64,000 bases of DNA, from NCBI GenBank assembly GCA_964247705.1, contig CAXTVQ010000023.1:1-64000 (forward strand), written 5' to 3'. The DNA is from LMUY01 sp964247705. Lineage in GTDB: Bacteria > Pseudomonadota > Alphaproteobacteria > Acetobacterales > Acetobacteraceae. The translations under genes and the position numbers were made by a program. The notes beneath the pieces are model-generated. The model did not search any database. It saw nothing but the letters and a program-made list of their open reading frames with translations, and had not been told where the DNA came from. Numbering within the stretch: position 1 is the stretch's first letter; the number at the start of each line of letters is the position of its first letter. Shown here piece by piece: positions 15,816-24,257 of the stretch.

Positions 15816-17419
15816 GTGGCGCCACCGTCCGGCAGGCCGTGCTGGACCTGCTGCGCGAGGAGGGTGTGGACCGGGTGTTCGGCAACCCGGGCTCGACCGA
15901 GCTGACCTTCCTGCGGGATTGGCCGAACGACCTGCAATACGTGCTTGGGCTGCAGGAGGCGACCGTCGTCGGCATGGCGGACGGCTATGCCCAGGGCACC
16001 GGCCGAACGGCGTTCGTCAACCTGCACTCCGCAGTGGGGGTCGGGCACGCGGCGGGCAACATCTTCACCGCGTTCCGCAACCAGACGCCACTGGTGATCA
16101 CCGCCGGGCAACAGGCGCGCAGCCTGCTGCCACGCGCGCCGTTCCTGTTTTCGGAGCGCGCGACGGAGTTCCCCCGCCCCTACGTGAAATGGGCCAGCGA
16201 ACCGGCGCGGGCGGAGGACGTGCCGGACGCGATCGCCCACGCCTTCGCCCTGGCACGGACGCCGCCGTTCGGCCCGACCTTCGTCTCGGTCCCGGTCGAT
16301 GATTGGGCCCGGCCCTGCGCTCCCGTCGTAGCACGCCGGGTGCGGACGGCGGCGCAACCGGACCCGGCGGCGTTGCGGGAAATGGCGGACGCGCTGGCCA
16401 GGGCGGACCGGGTTGCGCTGATTGTGGGTCCGGAGGTGGACCGCGAGGGCGGCTGGGCGGCGGCGGTGGCGCTTGCCGAGCGGTTGCGGGCGCCGTGCTA
16501 TGCCAGCCCGAACAGCAACCGCGCCAGCTTCCCGGAGGACCATCCGTTGTTCGCCGGGTTCGCCCCGGCAGCGCCCGGGCCGCTGGCGGAGACGCTGCGG
16601 GGCTTCGACGTGATCGCCGTGCTGGGTGCGCCGGTGTTCACCTTCCACGTCGAGGGGCATTGCGCCTTGCTGGACCCGGGTGGCCCGGCGATCTGGCAGG
16701 TGACGACCGATCCGGCCGCGGCCGCCGGGGCCGGGGCGGGCACGGCGATCCTGGGTTCGGTGCGGGCGGCGCTGGAGGGCTTGTTGGCGGCCGTGCCGAT
16801 GTCATCCCGGCCGATGCCGCCGCCGCGGATGCGCACCATACCGCCGTCGAGTGACGCGCTCACGGCGGACCGGGTGCTTTATCTGCTGTCCGAGGCGATG
16901 CCGGCGGATGCGATCGTGGCGGAGGAGGCGCCGAGCCATCGCACCACGATCCAGCGCGTGCTGCCGATCCGGCAACCGGGCAGTTTCTTCACCATGGCCA
17001 GCGGCGGGCTTGGCTGGAGCTTGCCGGCGGCGGTGGGGCTGGCGCTGGCCTCGCCGCATCGCCGGGTGGTGGCGCTGATCGGCGACGGCTCGATGATGTA
17101 TTCGATCCAGGCCCTTTATACCGCGGCGCGGCTTCGGCTGCCGGTCGTCGTGATCGTGCTGAACAACGGCGGGTACGGCGCGATGCGCGCGTTCAGCCGG
17201 TCGATGGGGCTGCAAGGGGCGCCCGGCATCGATATCGACGGGCTGGATTTCCCGGCGCTCGCCGCCGGCCACGGCTGCGACGGCGTGCGGGTAGAGACGG
17301 AAGCGGCGTTCAGCCAGGCGTTGGCGCAGGCGCTGGACGCGGATCGCCCGTGGGTGATCGACGTCGGCGTGGATCGCTCGTTCGGGGAACTCTATTCGGC
17401 GAACCGCCCAGCCGATTGA
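15812..17419 (+). CDS. mdlC: Benzoylformate decarboxylase-like ThDP enzyme
   Basis: A 535-residue thiamine-diphosphate enzyme, normal length. Active-site residues of Pseudomonas putida MdlC line up with a constant offset of two: Ser28 (FGNPGSTE), Glu49 (LQEATVVGMADGYA) and His72 (NLHSAVG). A second His in GAPVFTFHVEG corresponds to MdlC His281, and the ThDP/Mg motif is GDGSMMYSIQAL...LNNGGYG. This supports decarboxylation of an aryl 2-oxo acid to an aldehyde rather than acetolactate synthesis. The GTG start overlaps the MFS gene. No mandelate dehydrogenase, racemase or benzaldehyde dehydrogenase is nearby, so the natural substrate may differ. Confidence 0.8.
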   Translation: MSGATVRQAVLDLLREEGVDRVFGNPGSTELTFLRDWPNDLQYVLGLQEATVVGMADGYAQGTGRTAFVNLHSAVGVGHAAGNIFTAFRNQTPLVITAGQQARSLLPRAPFLFSERATEFPRPYVKWASEPARAEDVPDAIAHAFALARTPPFGPTFVSVPVDDWARPCAPVVARRVRTAAQPDPAALREMADALARADRVALIVGPEVDREGGWAAAVALAERLRAPCYASPNSNRASFPEDHPLFAGFAPAAPGPLAETLRGFDVIAVLGAPVFTFHVEGHCALLDPGGPAIWQVTTDPAAAAGAGAGTAILGSVRAALEGLLAAVPMSSRPMPPPRMRTIPPSSDALTADRVLYLLSEAMPADAIVAEEAPSHRTTIQRVLPIRQPGSFFTMASGGLGWSLPAAVGLALASPHRRVVALIGDGSMMYSIQALYTAARLRLPVVVIVLNNGGYGAMRAFSRSMGLQGAPGIDIDGLDFPALAAGHGCDGVRVETEAAFSQALAQALDADRPWVIDVGVDRSFGELYSANRPAD

Positions 17420-17479
17420 CGCGGACATAGCCCATTTGGGTCTCCACGGCCGGCCGGCCTGGACCTTACACACCGGGGC

Positions 17480-18094
17480 GTGATCACCCCACTCCTCCGC
17501 TGGCTGGTCGTCCTGGCCGTCAGCCTCCTCGCCGCCTGCGCGTCCGGCCCGCAGCGCGTGGCGAGCCACCCGGTCATGGACCGTGCCTATACGCCGCCCG
17601 GCAAACCGGGGGATCCCTGGGGGCCGTTCGTGCGAGAGGCTTCGGCGGAATCCGGGGTGCCGGAACATGTGCTATACGCCGTGATGTGGGCGGAGAGCCG
17701 CGGGTGCCAGTGGCTGAATGGCCGGCCCATGCAATCCAAGACGGGCGAGGCTGGGCTGATGCAGGTGCCACCCTCGATCTACGCGCGGTTCAGGGGACAA
17801 ACTCACCTACCGATCGGCACCGACCCGTGGGTGCCGCGGGACAATATCCGCTTCGCGGCATGGTCGCTGTCCCGCTACATGCACCAGTACGGCTTGCCGC
17901 ACGCACTGGCCGCGTACGTTTATGGGCCGACCGAGGTGGACCGGGACGAAGCGGCCGGCCGGCCGTTGCCGAAGAGCGCCGTCGCCTATGAGCGTGGCGT
18001 ATGGGCGGACGCGCAATCCCGGGCGGCCAGGCGGGCCAGTGGCCGGCGTTGGACGGACCCGGACAAGGTCGTTTGCGAGTGGGATGGCCACTGA
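17480..18094 (+). CDS. SLT-domain lytic transglycosylase lipoprotein
   Basis: A 204-residue lipoprotein: signal peptide with lipobox LAAC (Cys20). A soluble lytic transglycosylase domain at about 45-150 has the catalytic Glu in MWAESRG and the GEAGLMQVPP motif that normally reads GxxGLMQ. It should cleave peptidoglycan between MurNAc and GlcNAc to give 1,6-anhydro ends, from the inner face of the outer membrane. The GTG start gives the complete signal peptide. Neighbours are unrelated, so this is a stand-alone wall-remodelling gene. Confidence 0.83.
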   Translation: MITPLLRWLVVLAVSLLAACASGPQRVASHPVMDRAYTPPGKPGDPWGPFVREASAESGVPEHVLYAVMWAESRGCQWLNGRPMQSKTGEAGLMQVPPSIYARFRGQTHLPIGTDPWVPRDNIRFAAWSLSRYMHQYGLPHALAAYVYGPTEVDRDEAAGRPLPKSAVAYERGVWADAQSRAARRASGRRWTDPDKVVCEWDGH

Positions 18095-18148
18095 CGGCAA
18101 CCCGGCGCTAGCTCCGCCCGTTCAACCCACCGTAAACGGAGAAGACGA

Positions 18149-18352
18149 ATGCCAGACAAGAACGAACATACGGGCCGCTTCGGTGGTCCCGGCTCCAGCC
18201 ATCAGGATCGTGAGCACCCGGGGAAGAACCACCAGGACACGGGACACAAGGACGGCGGCGGGCACCCGGGCTCTGCGAAGGAGCACACGAAGGACACCGG
18301 CGGCGATGACAAGGGTGGCGGCCACCACTACCGCGAGCATGGGCGGACCTAG
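18149..18352 (+). CDS. Small His/Gly-rich hydrophilic protein
   Basis: A 67-residue protein with no hydrophobic segment, 10 histidines, 16 glycines, many Asp/Lys and no cysteine. It has a GGAGAA ribosome-binding site eight bases before the ATG and a codon pattern like its neighbours, so I think it is real. The composition suggests an intrinsically disordered, perhaps metal-binding or stress-related protein; I know no family for it. Its TAG stop opens the frame of the following coxE-like gene, so the two are directly apposed. Confidence 0.6.
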   Translation: MPDKNEHTGRFGGPGSSHQDREHPGKNHQDTGHKDGGGHPGSAKEHTKDTGGDDKGGGHHYREHGRT

Positions 18353-18391
18353 ATCGTAGCGACCATCCCCACCGGCGCGCTCGCCGCCAAC

Positions 18392-19570
18392 GTGCTGGAG
18401 TTCGCCCGGCTGCTACGCCGGGCGGGCCTGCCCGTGGGTCCGGCGGACATGCTCGCGGCCGTGTCGGCGCTGGAGCGCACGGGGGTTGGTTCACGCGCGG
18501 ACGTGCGGACCGCCTTGCGCGCCACGATGGTGCACCGGCACGACCAGGCAGAGGTGTTCGACAGCGCCTTCGATCTGTTCTGGCGGGACCCCGCGGGCGA
18601 CCAGTTCGACGCCGCGATGGCGCTGCTGGGGGAGAACGCACCCCGGCAGGAGCCACGCGCCACGCCGGGCAGCCGCCGGGTAGCCGAGGCTTTCAACGAA
18701 CGTCAGCGACGGCAGGATAGCGAAGCGGCTCCGGAACTCGACGCCGTGCTGACGGTCAGCGACGCCGAGCGGCTGCAAACGATGGATTTCGAGGCAATGA
18801 GCGCCGCCGAGATCGTTTCCGCCAGGGATGAGATCCGTCGGCTGCGGCTGCCGCTCGACCTGCGCCGGACGCGGCGCACCCGGCCGGCCACAACCGGCAG
18901 CCATATCGACATGGCGGCGACATTGCGCGCCGGGCTGCGGCATGGCGGCGAGTTGGTCGATTTCGCCTACACCCAACGCACCGTCCGCCCGCCGCCGTTG
19001 GTGGTGCTGTGCGACATCTCGGGGTCCATGGCCCGCTATGCCCAGATCCTGCTGCACTTCCTCCACGCCGTCGCTAACGACCGGGACCGGGTCAGCGTGT
19101 TCCTGTTCGGCACGCGGCTGACCAACATCACGCGCGTTCTACGCCACAAGGATCCGGAGGCGGCGTTCCAGGCGGTGGCGGGGCTGGTGCCGGACTGGTC
19201 GGGCGGCACGCGGATCGGTGAGACGATCGCCCAGTTCAATCGCGAGTGGGCCAAGCGCGTGCTGGGCCAGGGGGCGGTGGTGCTGCTGGTGACCGACGGG
19301 CTGGACCGCGCGGGGGCGGAGGGACTGCCGGAAGCGATGGAGCGGTTGCACAAATCCTGCCGCCGGCTGATCTGGCTCAACCCCTTATTGCGTTGGGATG
19401 GGTTCGAACCGAGATCACAGGGTATCCGCGCGATGCTGCCGCATGTGGACGAGTTCCGGCCCGTCCACAACATCGCCAGCCTGCGCGCGCTGATTGCGTC
19501 CCTGTCCCGCCCTGCTCCTTCGCGGGAGCGTCCGGCTGGGCAGGTGGCACTGGGGGAGAAGGCCGCATGA
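18392..19570 (+). CDS. coxE: CoxE-like VWA-domain protein
   Basis: A 392-residue member of the CoxE/YeiR-type VWA family that, with the AAA+ protein CoxD, helps insert the Mo-Cu centre of carbon monoxide dehydrogenases and acts for related molybdenum hydroxylases. The VWA MIDAS motif DISGS starts at residue 208, followed by the conserved FLFGTRLTNIT and WSGGTRIGE. The GTG at 18392 is the first usable start, but family-like sequence (LAAN) continues upstream in frame to the stop at 18350, so initiation may be earlier at a non-standard codon. Its TGA overlaps the xdhC ATG by four bases. No CoxD gene is present here. Confidence 0.85.
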   Translation: MLEFARLLRRAGLPVGPADMLAAVSALERTGVGSRADVRTALRATMVHRHDQAEVFDSAFDLFWRDPAGDQFDAAMALLGENAPRQEPRATPGSRRVAEAFNERQRRQDSEAAPELDAVLTVSDAERLQTMDFEAMSAAEIVSARDEIRRLRLPLDLRRTRRTRPATTGSHIDMAATLRAGLRHGGELVDFAYTQRTVRPPPLVVLCDISGSMARYAQILLHFLHAVANDRDRVSVFLFGTRLTNITRVLRHKDPEAAFQAVAGLVPDWSGGTRIGETIAQFNREWAKRVLGQGAVVLLVTDGLDRAGAEGLPEAMERLHKSCRRLIWLNPLLRWDGFEPRSQGIRAMLPHVDEFRPVHNIASLRALIASLSRPAPSRERPAGQVALGEKAA

Positions 19571-19902
19571 TCGAAGCCGAAGACGTTTTGTCCGTCGCTG
19601 CCGGTTGGCTGAAGCAGGGAGAGCGGGTCGCGTTGGCCACCGTGACCGAGACCTGGGGCAGTTCGCCTCGGCCTGCGGGCAGCCAAATGGCGGTCACCGC
19701 TTCGGGCCGCATGGCCGGGTCGGTCAGCGGCGGCTGCATCGAGGGGGCGGTGGCCGAGGCGGCCCAGGCCACGATCGAGGGCGGCGCGCCGCAACTGCTC
19801 GATTTCGGCGTGACGGACGAGCGCGCCTGGGAGGTGGGGCTTGCCTGCGGCGGCAAGCTGAAGGTGTTCGTGGAAGCGTTGTCCAAGGAAGCAGGGGCGT
19901 GA
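19567..19902 (+). CDS. XdhC/CoxI family protein, N-terminal domain only
   Basis: A 111-residue protein equal to the N-terminal XdhC_CoxI domain: WLKQGERVALATVTETWGSSPRPAG and SVSGGCIEGAVAEAA with the conserved Gly-Gly-Cys. XdhC binds molybdenum cofactor and delivers it, after sulphuration, to xanthine dehydrogenase-type enzymes. The Rossmann half normally present is a separate gene immediately downstream. The ATG overlaps the coxE stop, and its own TGA overlaps the next GTG. A split XdhC is known in Cox-type clusters, so this looks like a natural arrangement rather than a frameshift. Confidence 0.87.
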   Translation: MIEAEDVLSVAAGWLKQGERVALATVTETWGSSPRPAGSQMAVTASGRMAGSVSGGCIEGAVAEAAQATIEGGAPQLLDFGVTDERAWEVGLACGGKLKVFVEALSKEAGA

Positions 19903-20579
19903 AAGCGCCGACGCTGCAGTCGGTTCAGGATGCGCGGGCGTCCGGACGCCCCGTGGTGCTGGCAACGCGGCTGCCGGACGGCGAGCAGGTCGTGCTGCCC
20001 AACCCGGATTACCCCGAGCTGAACACCTACGCCCGCGTCGCCCTGATGGCGGAGAAGAGCGGCACGCACGAGGTGGCGGGCACGACGTGGTTCCTGCACG
20101 CGTTCAACCCGCCGGCGCGGATCGTCATCGTGGGCGCGGTGCATATTGCACAGGCGCTGGTGCCGCTGGCCTCCCAACTCGGCTACGGCGTGACCGTCGT
20201 GGACCCGCGCCGCAGCTTCGCGACCGACGACCGGTTTCCCAACGTGGCCGTGAGCACCGGTTGGCCGGACGAGGCGCTGGACGAGTTGCGCCCCGACAGC
20301 CGCACCGCCGTGGTGACGCTGACGCACGACCCAAAGCTCGATGACCCGGCGCTCGACCGGGCGCTGAAGTCCGAGGCGTTCTATATCGGCGCGCTCGGCA
20401 GCCGGAAGACGCATGGCAAGCGGCTCGAACGATTGCGCGCGTTGGGCCACGGCGACGATGCCCTGGCGCGGATCCGCGGGCCGGTCGGGTTGAACATCGG
20501 CGCGGTGACGGCGCCGGAGATCGCGCTGTCGGTGTTGGCGCAAATCGTGGCAGTGCGGCGCGGGTCGCCGCTGGCGTGA
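19899..20579 (+). CDS. XdhC family protein, Rossmann domain
   Basis: A 226-residue protein carrying a shortened N-terminal region and the XdhC Rossmann domain: ARIVIVGAVHIAQAL at about residue 70, then VTVVDPRRSFAT and FYIGALGSRKTHGKRLERL, all typical of the XdhC C-terminal domain. It starts at GTG (19899) overlapping the previous stop by four bases and itself overlaps the next gene the same way. It should act with the preceding small protein in cofactor insertion. The usual GAGH is GAVH here. Confidence 0.87.
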   Translation: MKAPTLQSVQDARASGRPVVLATRLPDGEQVVLPNPDYPELNTYARVALMAEKSGTHEVAGTTWFLHAFNPPARIVIVGAVHIAQALVPLASQLGYGVTVVDPRRSFATDDRFPNVAVSTGWPDEALDELRPDSRTAVVTLTHDPKLDDPALDRALKSEAFYIGALGSRKTHGKRLERLRALGHGDDALARIRGPVGLNIGAVTAPEIALSVLAQIVAVRRGSPLA

Positions 20580-22186
20580 TCTTCGGACCGACGCCGCTGG
20601 ATGACGCGGACGGTGCAGTGCTCGCCCACACGCACCGGACACCAGGCCGGGTGCTGAAGAAAGGGTCGGTGCTGGACGCGGCTGCCCTCGAAGCGCTCCG
20701 GGCGGCTGGTCTGGACCCGGTGATCGCGGCGCGGCTGGAACCTGGCGATGTTGGGGAGGATGCTGCGGCAAAGCGGATCGCCACTGCCCTGCTCGGCCCC
20801 CGGCTTCAGGTCAATGGCCTGCAAATGAGCCGGGCTGCGACCGGGCGGGTGAACCTTGTCGCGCAGGCGGCCGGACTGCTGCAGGTGGATCGGGCGCGGA
20901 TCGACGCATTGAACGCCGTCGATGAGGCAGTGACCGTCGCCACGTTGCCGGATGCGACCCCGGTCGAGGCGGGGGAGATGCTGGCGACGATCAAGATCAT
21001 CCCGTTCGCCGTATCCGGGGCCGTCCTGGCCCATGCCGAGGCGGCGTGCGCGGGCGGGGCGATGGCCGTGCTGCCTTGGCAGGCGCGGCGGATCGGGTTG
21101 GTGCTGACGACCTTGCCTGGGCTGAAACCATCCATCATCGAGGGCACCATCGAGGCAACCGCGGGCCGCGTGGCCAGCATCGGCGCCACTCTGTTACCGC
21201 CGCTGCAATGTCCGCACCGGATGGAGCCGATCGCAACCTGCCTGCGCGAGTTGCTGGCGGACGGCGCGGACTTGCTGCTGGTCGCGGGTGCTTCGGCCGT
21301 GGTGGACCGGCGGGATGTGGGGCCGGCCGGGATCGTCGCGGCCGGGGGCGAGATCCTGCATTTCGGTATGCCGGTCGACCCGGGGAACCTCATCTGCCTC
21401 GGCCGGATCGGGGCGGTGCCTGCATTGGTGCTGCCCGGTTGCGCACGGAGCCCGAAGCCGAACGGGATCGACCTGGTGCTGCACCGGCTGGCCGCAGGGC
21501 TGCCCGTAACGGGGCAGACAGTTGCGGCCATGGGCGTGGGCGGGTTGTTGAAGGACGTGATGGCACGCCCCCTGCCCCGTGCCCGCGCAACGGCGGGGCC
21601 GCCGGTGGCAGCGGTGGTGCTGGCGGCGGGCCAGTCCAGCCGCATGGCGCCGCGGCACAAACTCCTGGTGGAGGACGCTGCGGGCCGCCCGATGATCGCG
21701 CGTGTGGTGGACGGCGTGCTGGCCAGCCGGGCACGCCCCGTGCTGGTGGTCACCGGGCATCGTGCGGCGGAGGTGCAGGCGGCGCTTGCCGGCCGGCCGG
21801 TGCGCTTCGTGTCTGCATCCGACTATGCAGACGGGCTGTCGGCCAGTTTGCGTGCCGGTCTGGCTGCCGTTCCCGCCTCGGCGCTGGCGGCGCTCGTGGT
21901 GCTCGGGGACATGCCGCTGGTAACGGGGAGCACGATCGACCGGTTGATCGAGGCGTTCGACCCCGACGAGGGCCGCACGATCGTAGTGCCGGCGCATGAT
22001 GGCCAGCTTGGCAACCCTGTCTTGTGGGACCGGCGGTATTTCCCGGCCATGATGGCGCTCACGGGGGACAGCGGCGCCCGCAAATTGCTGCGGCAACATG
22101 CGGACGCGGTCACCGAACTTGGCGTAGATGCCACAGTGTTGCGCGATTTCGACACGCCGGAGAGCCTGCACGACCTGGACGGGTGA
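20576..22186 (+). CDS. mocA: MoeA-like/MobA-like fusion, molybdenum cofactor cytidylyltransferase
   Basis: A 536-residue fusion. Residues 1 to about 330 form a MoeA/MoaB-like molybdopterin-binding region (GEMLATIKIIPFAVS, ADLLLVAGASAVVDRRD, FGMPVDPGNL). Residues 340-536 are a MobA-like nucleotidyltransferase with the signature VVLAAGQSSRMAPRHKLL and VVLGDMPLV. Such fusions make molybdopterin cytosine dinucleotide, the cofactor form used by xanthine dehydrogenase/CO dehydrogenase-type enzymes. That fits the overlapping coxE and xdhC genes upstream: this operon makes and inserts the cofactor, while the recipient enzyme is encoded elsewhere. The GTG start is fixed by the overlap. Confidence 0.87.
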   Translation: MIFGPTPLDDADGAVLAHTHRTPGRVLKKGSVLDAAALEALRAAGLDPVIAARLEPGDVGEDAAAKRIATALLGPRLQVNGLQMSRAATGRVNLVAQAAGLLQVDRARIDALNAVDEAVTVATLPDATPVEAGEMLATIKIIPFAVSGAVLAHAEAACAGGAMAVLPWQARRIGLVLTTLPGLKPSIIEGTIEATAGRVASIGATLLPPLQCPHRMEPIATCLRELLADGADLLLVAGASAVVDRRDVGPAGIVAAGGEILHFGMPVDPGNLICLGRIGAVPALVLPGCARSPKPNGIDLVLHRLAAGLPVTGQTVAAMGVGGLLKDVMARPLPRARATAGPPVAAVVLAAGQSSRMAPRHKLLVEDAAGRPMIARVVDGVLASRARPVLVVTGHRAAEVQAALAGRPVRFVSASDYADGLSASLRAGLAAVPASALAALVVLGDMPLVTGSTIDRLIEAFDPDEGRTIVVPAHDGQLGNPVLWDRRYFPAMMALTGDSGARKLLRQHADAVTELGVDATVLRDFDTPESLHDLDG

Positions 22187-22240
22187 CAGCCATGTAGGCC
22201 AGCGCCATGTTCGCATCCGCTTGACCGTTAGGAGCAGACC

Positions 22241-22597
22241 ATGTCTCGCCGCACGCCGATCCTGTTCGCCCTGACGTTGACGGCGCTCGCCGGGTGCGCA
22301 GCGCCGCGTCCGCAAACGGCGCAGACGCGGTCCAGCGCCGCAGCGCGGGCCAAGTGTCAGGCGTCGACCGAGCAATCCTTCAACCGGCAGAACCGTTACC
22401 TGCTGTCGGAGCGGGACACCACGGATTCGCCGTTTTCCTCGTCCGGGGTGACGGGCATCACCACGCGCGGGCTGACGCAGCGGTATGACTACGAGACGGA
22501 TCTAGCATCCTGTTTGTCATCGTCGCAGTCAGGGCCCGTGCCGAGCATCGACTCGCAACCCGGCCCACCGACCGGGACGCCTGTCGCCCCTTACTAG
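22241..22597 (+). CDS. Small lipoprotein
   Basis: A 118-residue lipoprotein: short signal peptide and lipobox LAGC, then a Gln/Ser/Ala-rich linker, two further cysteines (AKCQAST and LASCLSS) that could pair, and a Pro/Gly-rich tail. A GGAG site precedes the ATG. The family is not recognised. It should be anchored in the inner or outer membrane. Two hairpins follow 31 bases after the stop and probably end this transcript. Confidence 0.7.
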   Translation: MSRRTPILFALTLTALAGCAAPRPQTAQTRSSAAARAKCQASTEQSFNRQNRYLLSERDTTDSPFSSSGVTGITTRGLTQRYDYETDLASCLSSSQSGPVPSIDSQPGPPTGTPVAPY

Positions 22598-22627
22598 GGC
22601 ATTCCCCTCACCCTGCTAAACAGGTGT

Positions 22628-22672
22628 CCAGAGGACGACTGTCCTCTGGTGGGGTTTGGGGCGAAGCCCCAA
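22628..22672 (+). terminator. Tandem hairpins (terminator or REP-like element)
   Basis: CCAGAGGAC-GACT-GTCCTCTGG (22628-22649) is a perfect 9-bp stem. TTGGGGC-GAA-GCCCCAA (22656-22672) is a perfect 7-bp stem. There is no U tract. The pair sits between two same-strand genes; its form resembles short repeats scattered in alphaproteobacterial genomes. Confidence 0.6.
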
Positions 22673-22704
22673 GCTTTGCCTCGTAGCCAAGGAGTGTCAC
22701 ACCG

Positions 22705-23055
22705 ATGTCCAAGATCATCCGCACGCAACCTGGGAAAGTCCTTTCCCAAGCTGTCGAATACCACAACTTCGTCTTCCTCGCCGGGCTGACGGCCGACGAC
22801 ACCTCCGCCGACATTACCGGTCAGACGACACAGGTCCTGGCCAAGATCGACGCCATGCTCGAGACGCACGGCACGGACAAGACCCGCCTGCTGCAGACGC
22901 AGATCTGGGTCAAAGACATCCGCGACCGTGATGCGATGAACGCGGTGTGGTCTGCGTGGCTGCCCGAAGCCGGCGCACCCGTGCGTGCATGCGTCGAGGC
23001 CAACATGGCCGACCCGCGACTCCTCGTGGAGATCATGGTCACAGCCTGCAAATAG
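22705..23055 (+). CDS. RidA-family protein
   Basis: A 116-residue RidA/YjgF/UK114 protein, normal length. RidA hydrolyses reactive enamine/imine intermediates released by PLP enzymes such as threonine dehydratase. Recognisable are VFLAGLTADD near the N-terminus and the conserved C-terminal RACVEANMADPRLLVEIMVTA, with the Arg that binds the carboxylate and the Glu of the active site. It stands alone, bounded by hairpins on both sides. Some members of this subgroup lack deaminase activity, so the exact role is uncertain. Confidence 0.87.
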   Translation: MSKIIRTQPGKVLSQAVEYHNFVFLAGLTADDTSADITGQTTQVLAKIDAMLETHGTDKTRLLQTQIWVKDIRDRDAMNAVWSAWLPEAGAPVRACVEANMADPRLLVEIMVTACK

Positions 23056-23066
23056 CGATTCCGCAG

Positions 23067-23093
23067 AAGCCGCGCCGAAAGCCGGCGCGGCTT
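23067..23093 (+). terminator. Strong hairpin after ridA
   Basis: AAGCCGCGCCG and CGGCGCGGCTT are perfect 11-base arms around AAAGC, 11 bases after the RidA stop. It is a likely intrinsic terminator, although no long T run follows. Confidence 0.65.
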
Positions 23094-23261
23094 ATCACGA
23101 GCGCGTGATTAGGACCCAAGTCCGCAAACCAGCACCTGTCCACATGGCCGTTCTGTCATTTCGCGGTCTGGTTGCAACAAACCGTAGTACTCGGGTTGCA
23201 TCCAAAGGCACGACGTTGCTACCGCATCCTCACGAGATGGTGATTTCGTGAGGGAGCCGTT

Positions 23262-24167
23262 ATGAATTTGGGTCAGGTCAGGCTGTTGGTTCTGGGTGCA
23301 GCCGTTGCAATCGGGTTCACCGGTGCGGCTGAGGCTCGCAACCACGCGGGCTGGCATGGTGGAGAGGCGGCTGGATCGCTCCGCAGCCATCATGGCGCCG
23401 AGATCGCGATCAACACCGGGCGGCATGGCCACTCACGCTTCGCCTTCAACGATGTGGGCTTTTTCGGCAATTCCCGTCACGCCGGCCGGTCTTCCGGTCG
23501 CTCCTACGCCGTCGGGGCGGGCCACAGCGGCGGCGGCATTCAGTGCGTGACGTTTGCACGCGCCGACTCCGGCATCGAGCTATCGGGCAACGCGAGTGCG
23601 TGGTGGGACAACGCGGCCGGGGTCTACCAGCGCGGCGCGCGTCCCGAAGCCGGCAGCGTGCTGAATTTCCGCGCCAACGGCTCGATGCGGTTGGGCCACG
23701 TGGCCGTCGTGAACCAGGTGGTCGACAGCCGCACGATCGAGATCGACCACGCCAATTGGGGCGGCCCGGGCGCTGTTCGCGGCGGCATCAGCCGCGACAT
23801 TTCCGTCGTGGACGTCTCGCCGAACAACGATTGGAGCGCAGTGCGCGTGGCGCTGGGCCATAGCGGCGAGTTCGGCAGCATCTACCCGACCTACGGCTTC
23901 ATCTACAACCGGCCGGACCGCGGCACGATGGTTGCGGCCAACGACAATAGCGCTCCCCTCCCGGCGTTGAACCCTGCGCCCCGCGACCTGCGTAGTTTCG
24001 CAGCGCGTGAAGTCGCTTATGACGAAGTGGCCGAAGCGCCGGACGACGCGGGCAGCGCTCCCCGCCCGTTCTTCACGCGCAGCCGGCACATCCACCGGGT
24101 CTCGTTCAGCCGCGCGGCAAGCCACGAGGGTTCGGTCCACCATCACCACCTGCACGGACGCGTCTGA
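23262..24167 (+). CDS. Secreted CHAP-domain protein (putative peptidoglycan amidase/endopeptidase)
   Basis: A 301-residue exported protein. The signal peptide ends near residue 25 (GAAEA-RN). The CHAP domain covers about 70-210 with the catalytic Cys in GGIQCVTFAR, the His in LGHVAVV and polar residues in IEIDHANWGG; the WWDNAAG segment is typical. It should cut peptide bonds in the murein. The C-terminal tail is disordered and ends in a His-rich HHHHLHGRV. Other small secreted CHAP proteins occur singly in alphaproteobacteria. It is probably involved in wall turnover; no holin or phage gene is nearby. Confidence 0.83.
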   Translation: MNLGQVRLLVLGAAVAIGFTGAAEARNHAGWHGGEAAGSLRSHHGAEIAINTGRHGHSRFAFNDVGFFGNSRHAGRSSGRSYAVGAGHSGGGIQCVTFARADSGIELSGNASAWWDNAAGVYQRGARPEAGSVLNFRANGSMRLGHVAVVNQVVDSRTIEIDHANWGGPGAVRGGISRDISVVDVSPNNDWSAVRVALGHSGEFGSIYPTYGFIYNRPDRGTMVAANDNSAPLPALNPAPRDLRSFAAREVAYDEVAEAPDDAGSAPRPFFTRSRHIHRVSFSRAASHEGSVHHHHLHGRV

Positions 24168-24257
24168 GACCGCCCAGTGTGGCCCTGTGTCACCCGGCGG
24201 ACGGGGCCGCATCGCTTTCATCAGGCGCCCAGACCTGAATAACGTGCCGTCGAAACG

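Noticed and set aside
19567..20579. Frameshift splitting a single xdhC gene
   Set aside because: The two parts overlap by exactly four bases with a good start codon, as every other junction of this operon does, and split XdhC proteins are known, so this looks natural.
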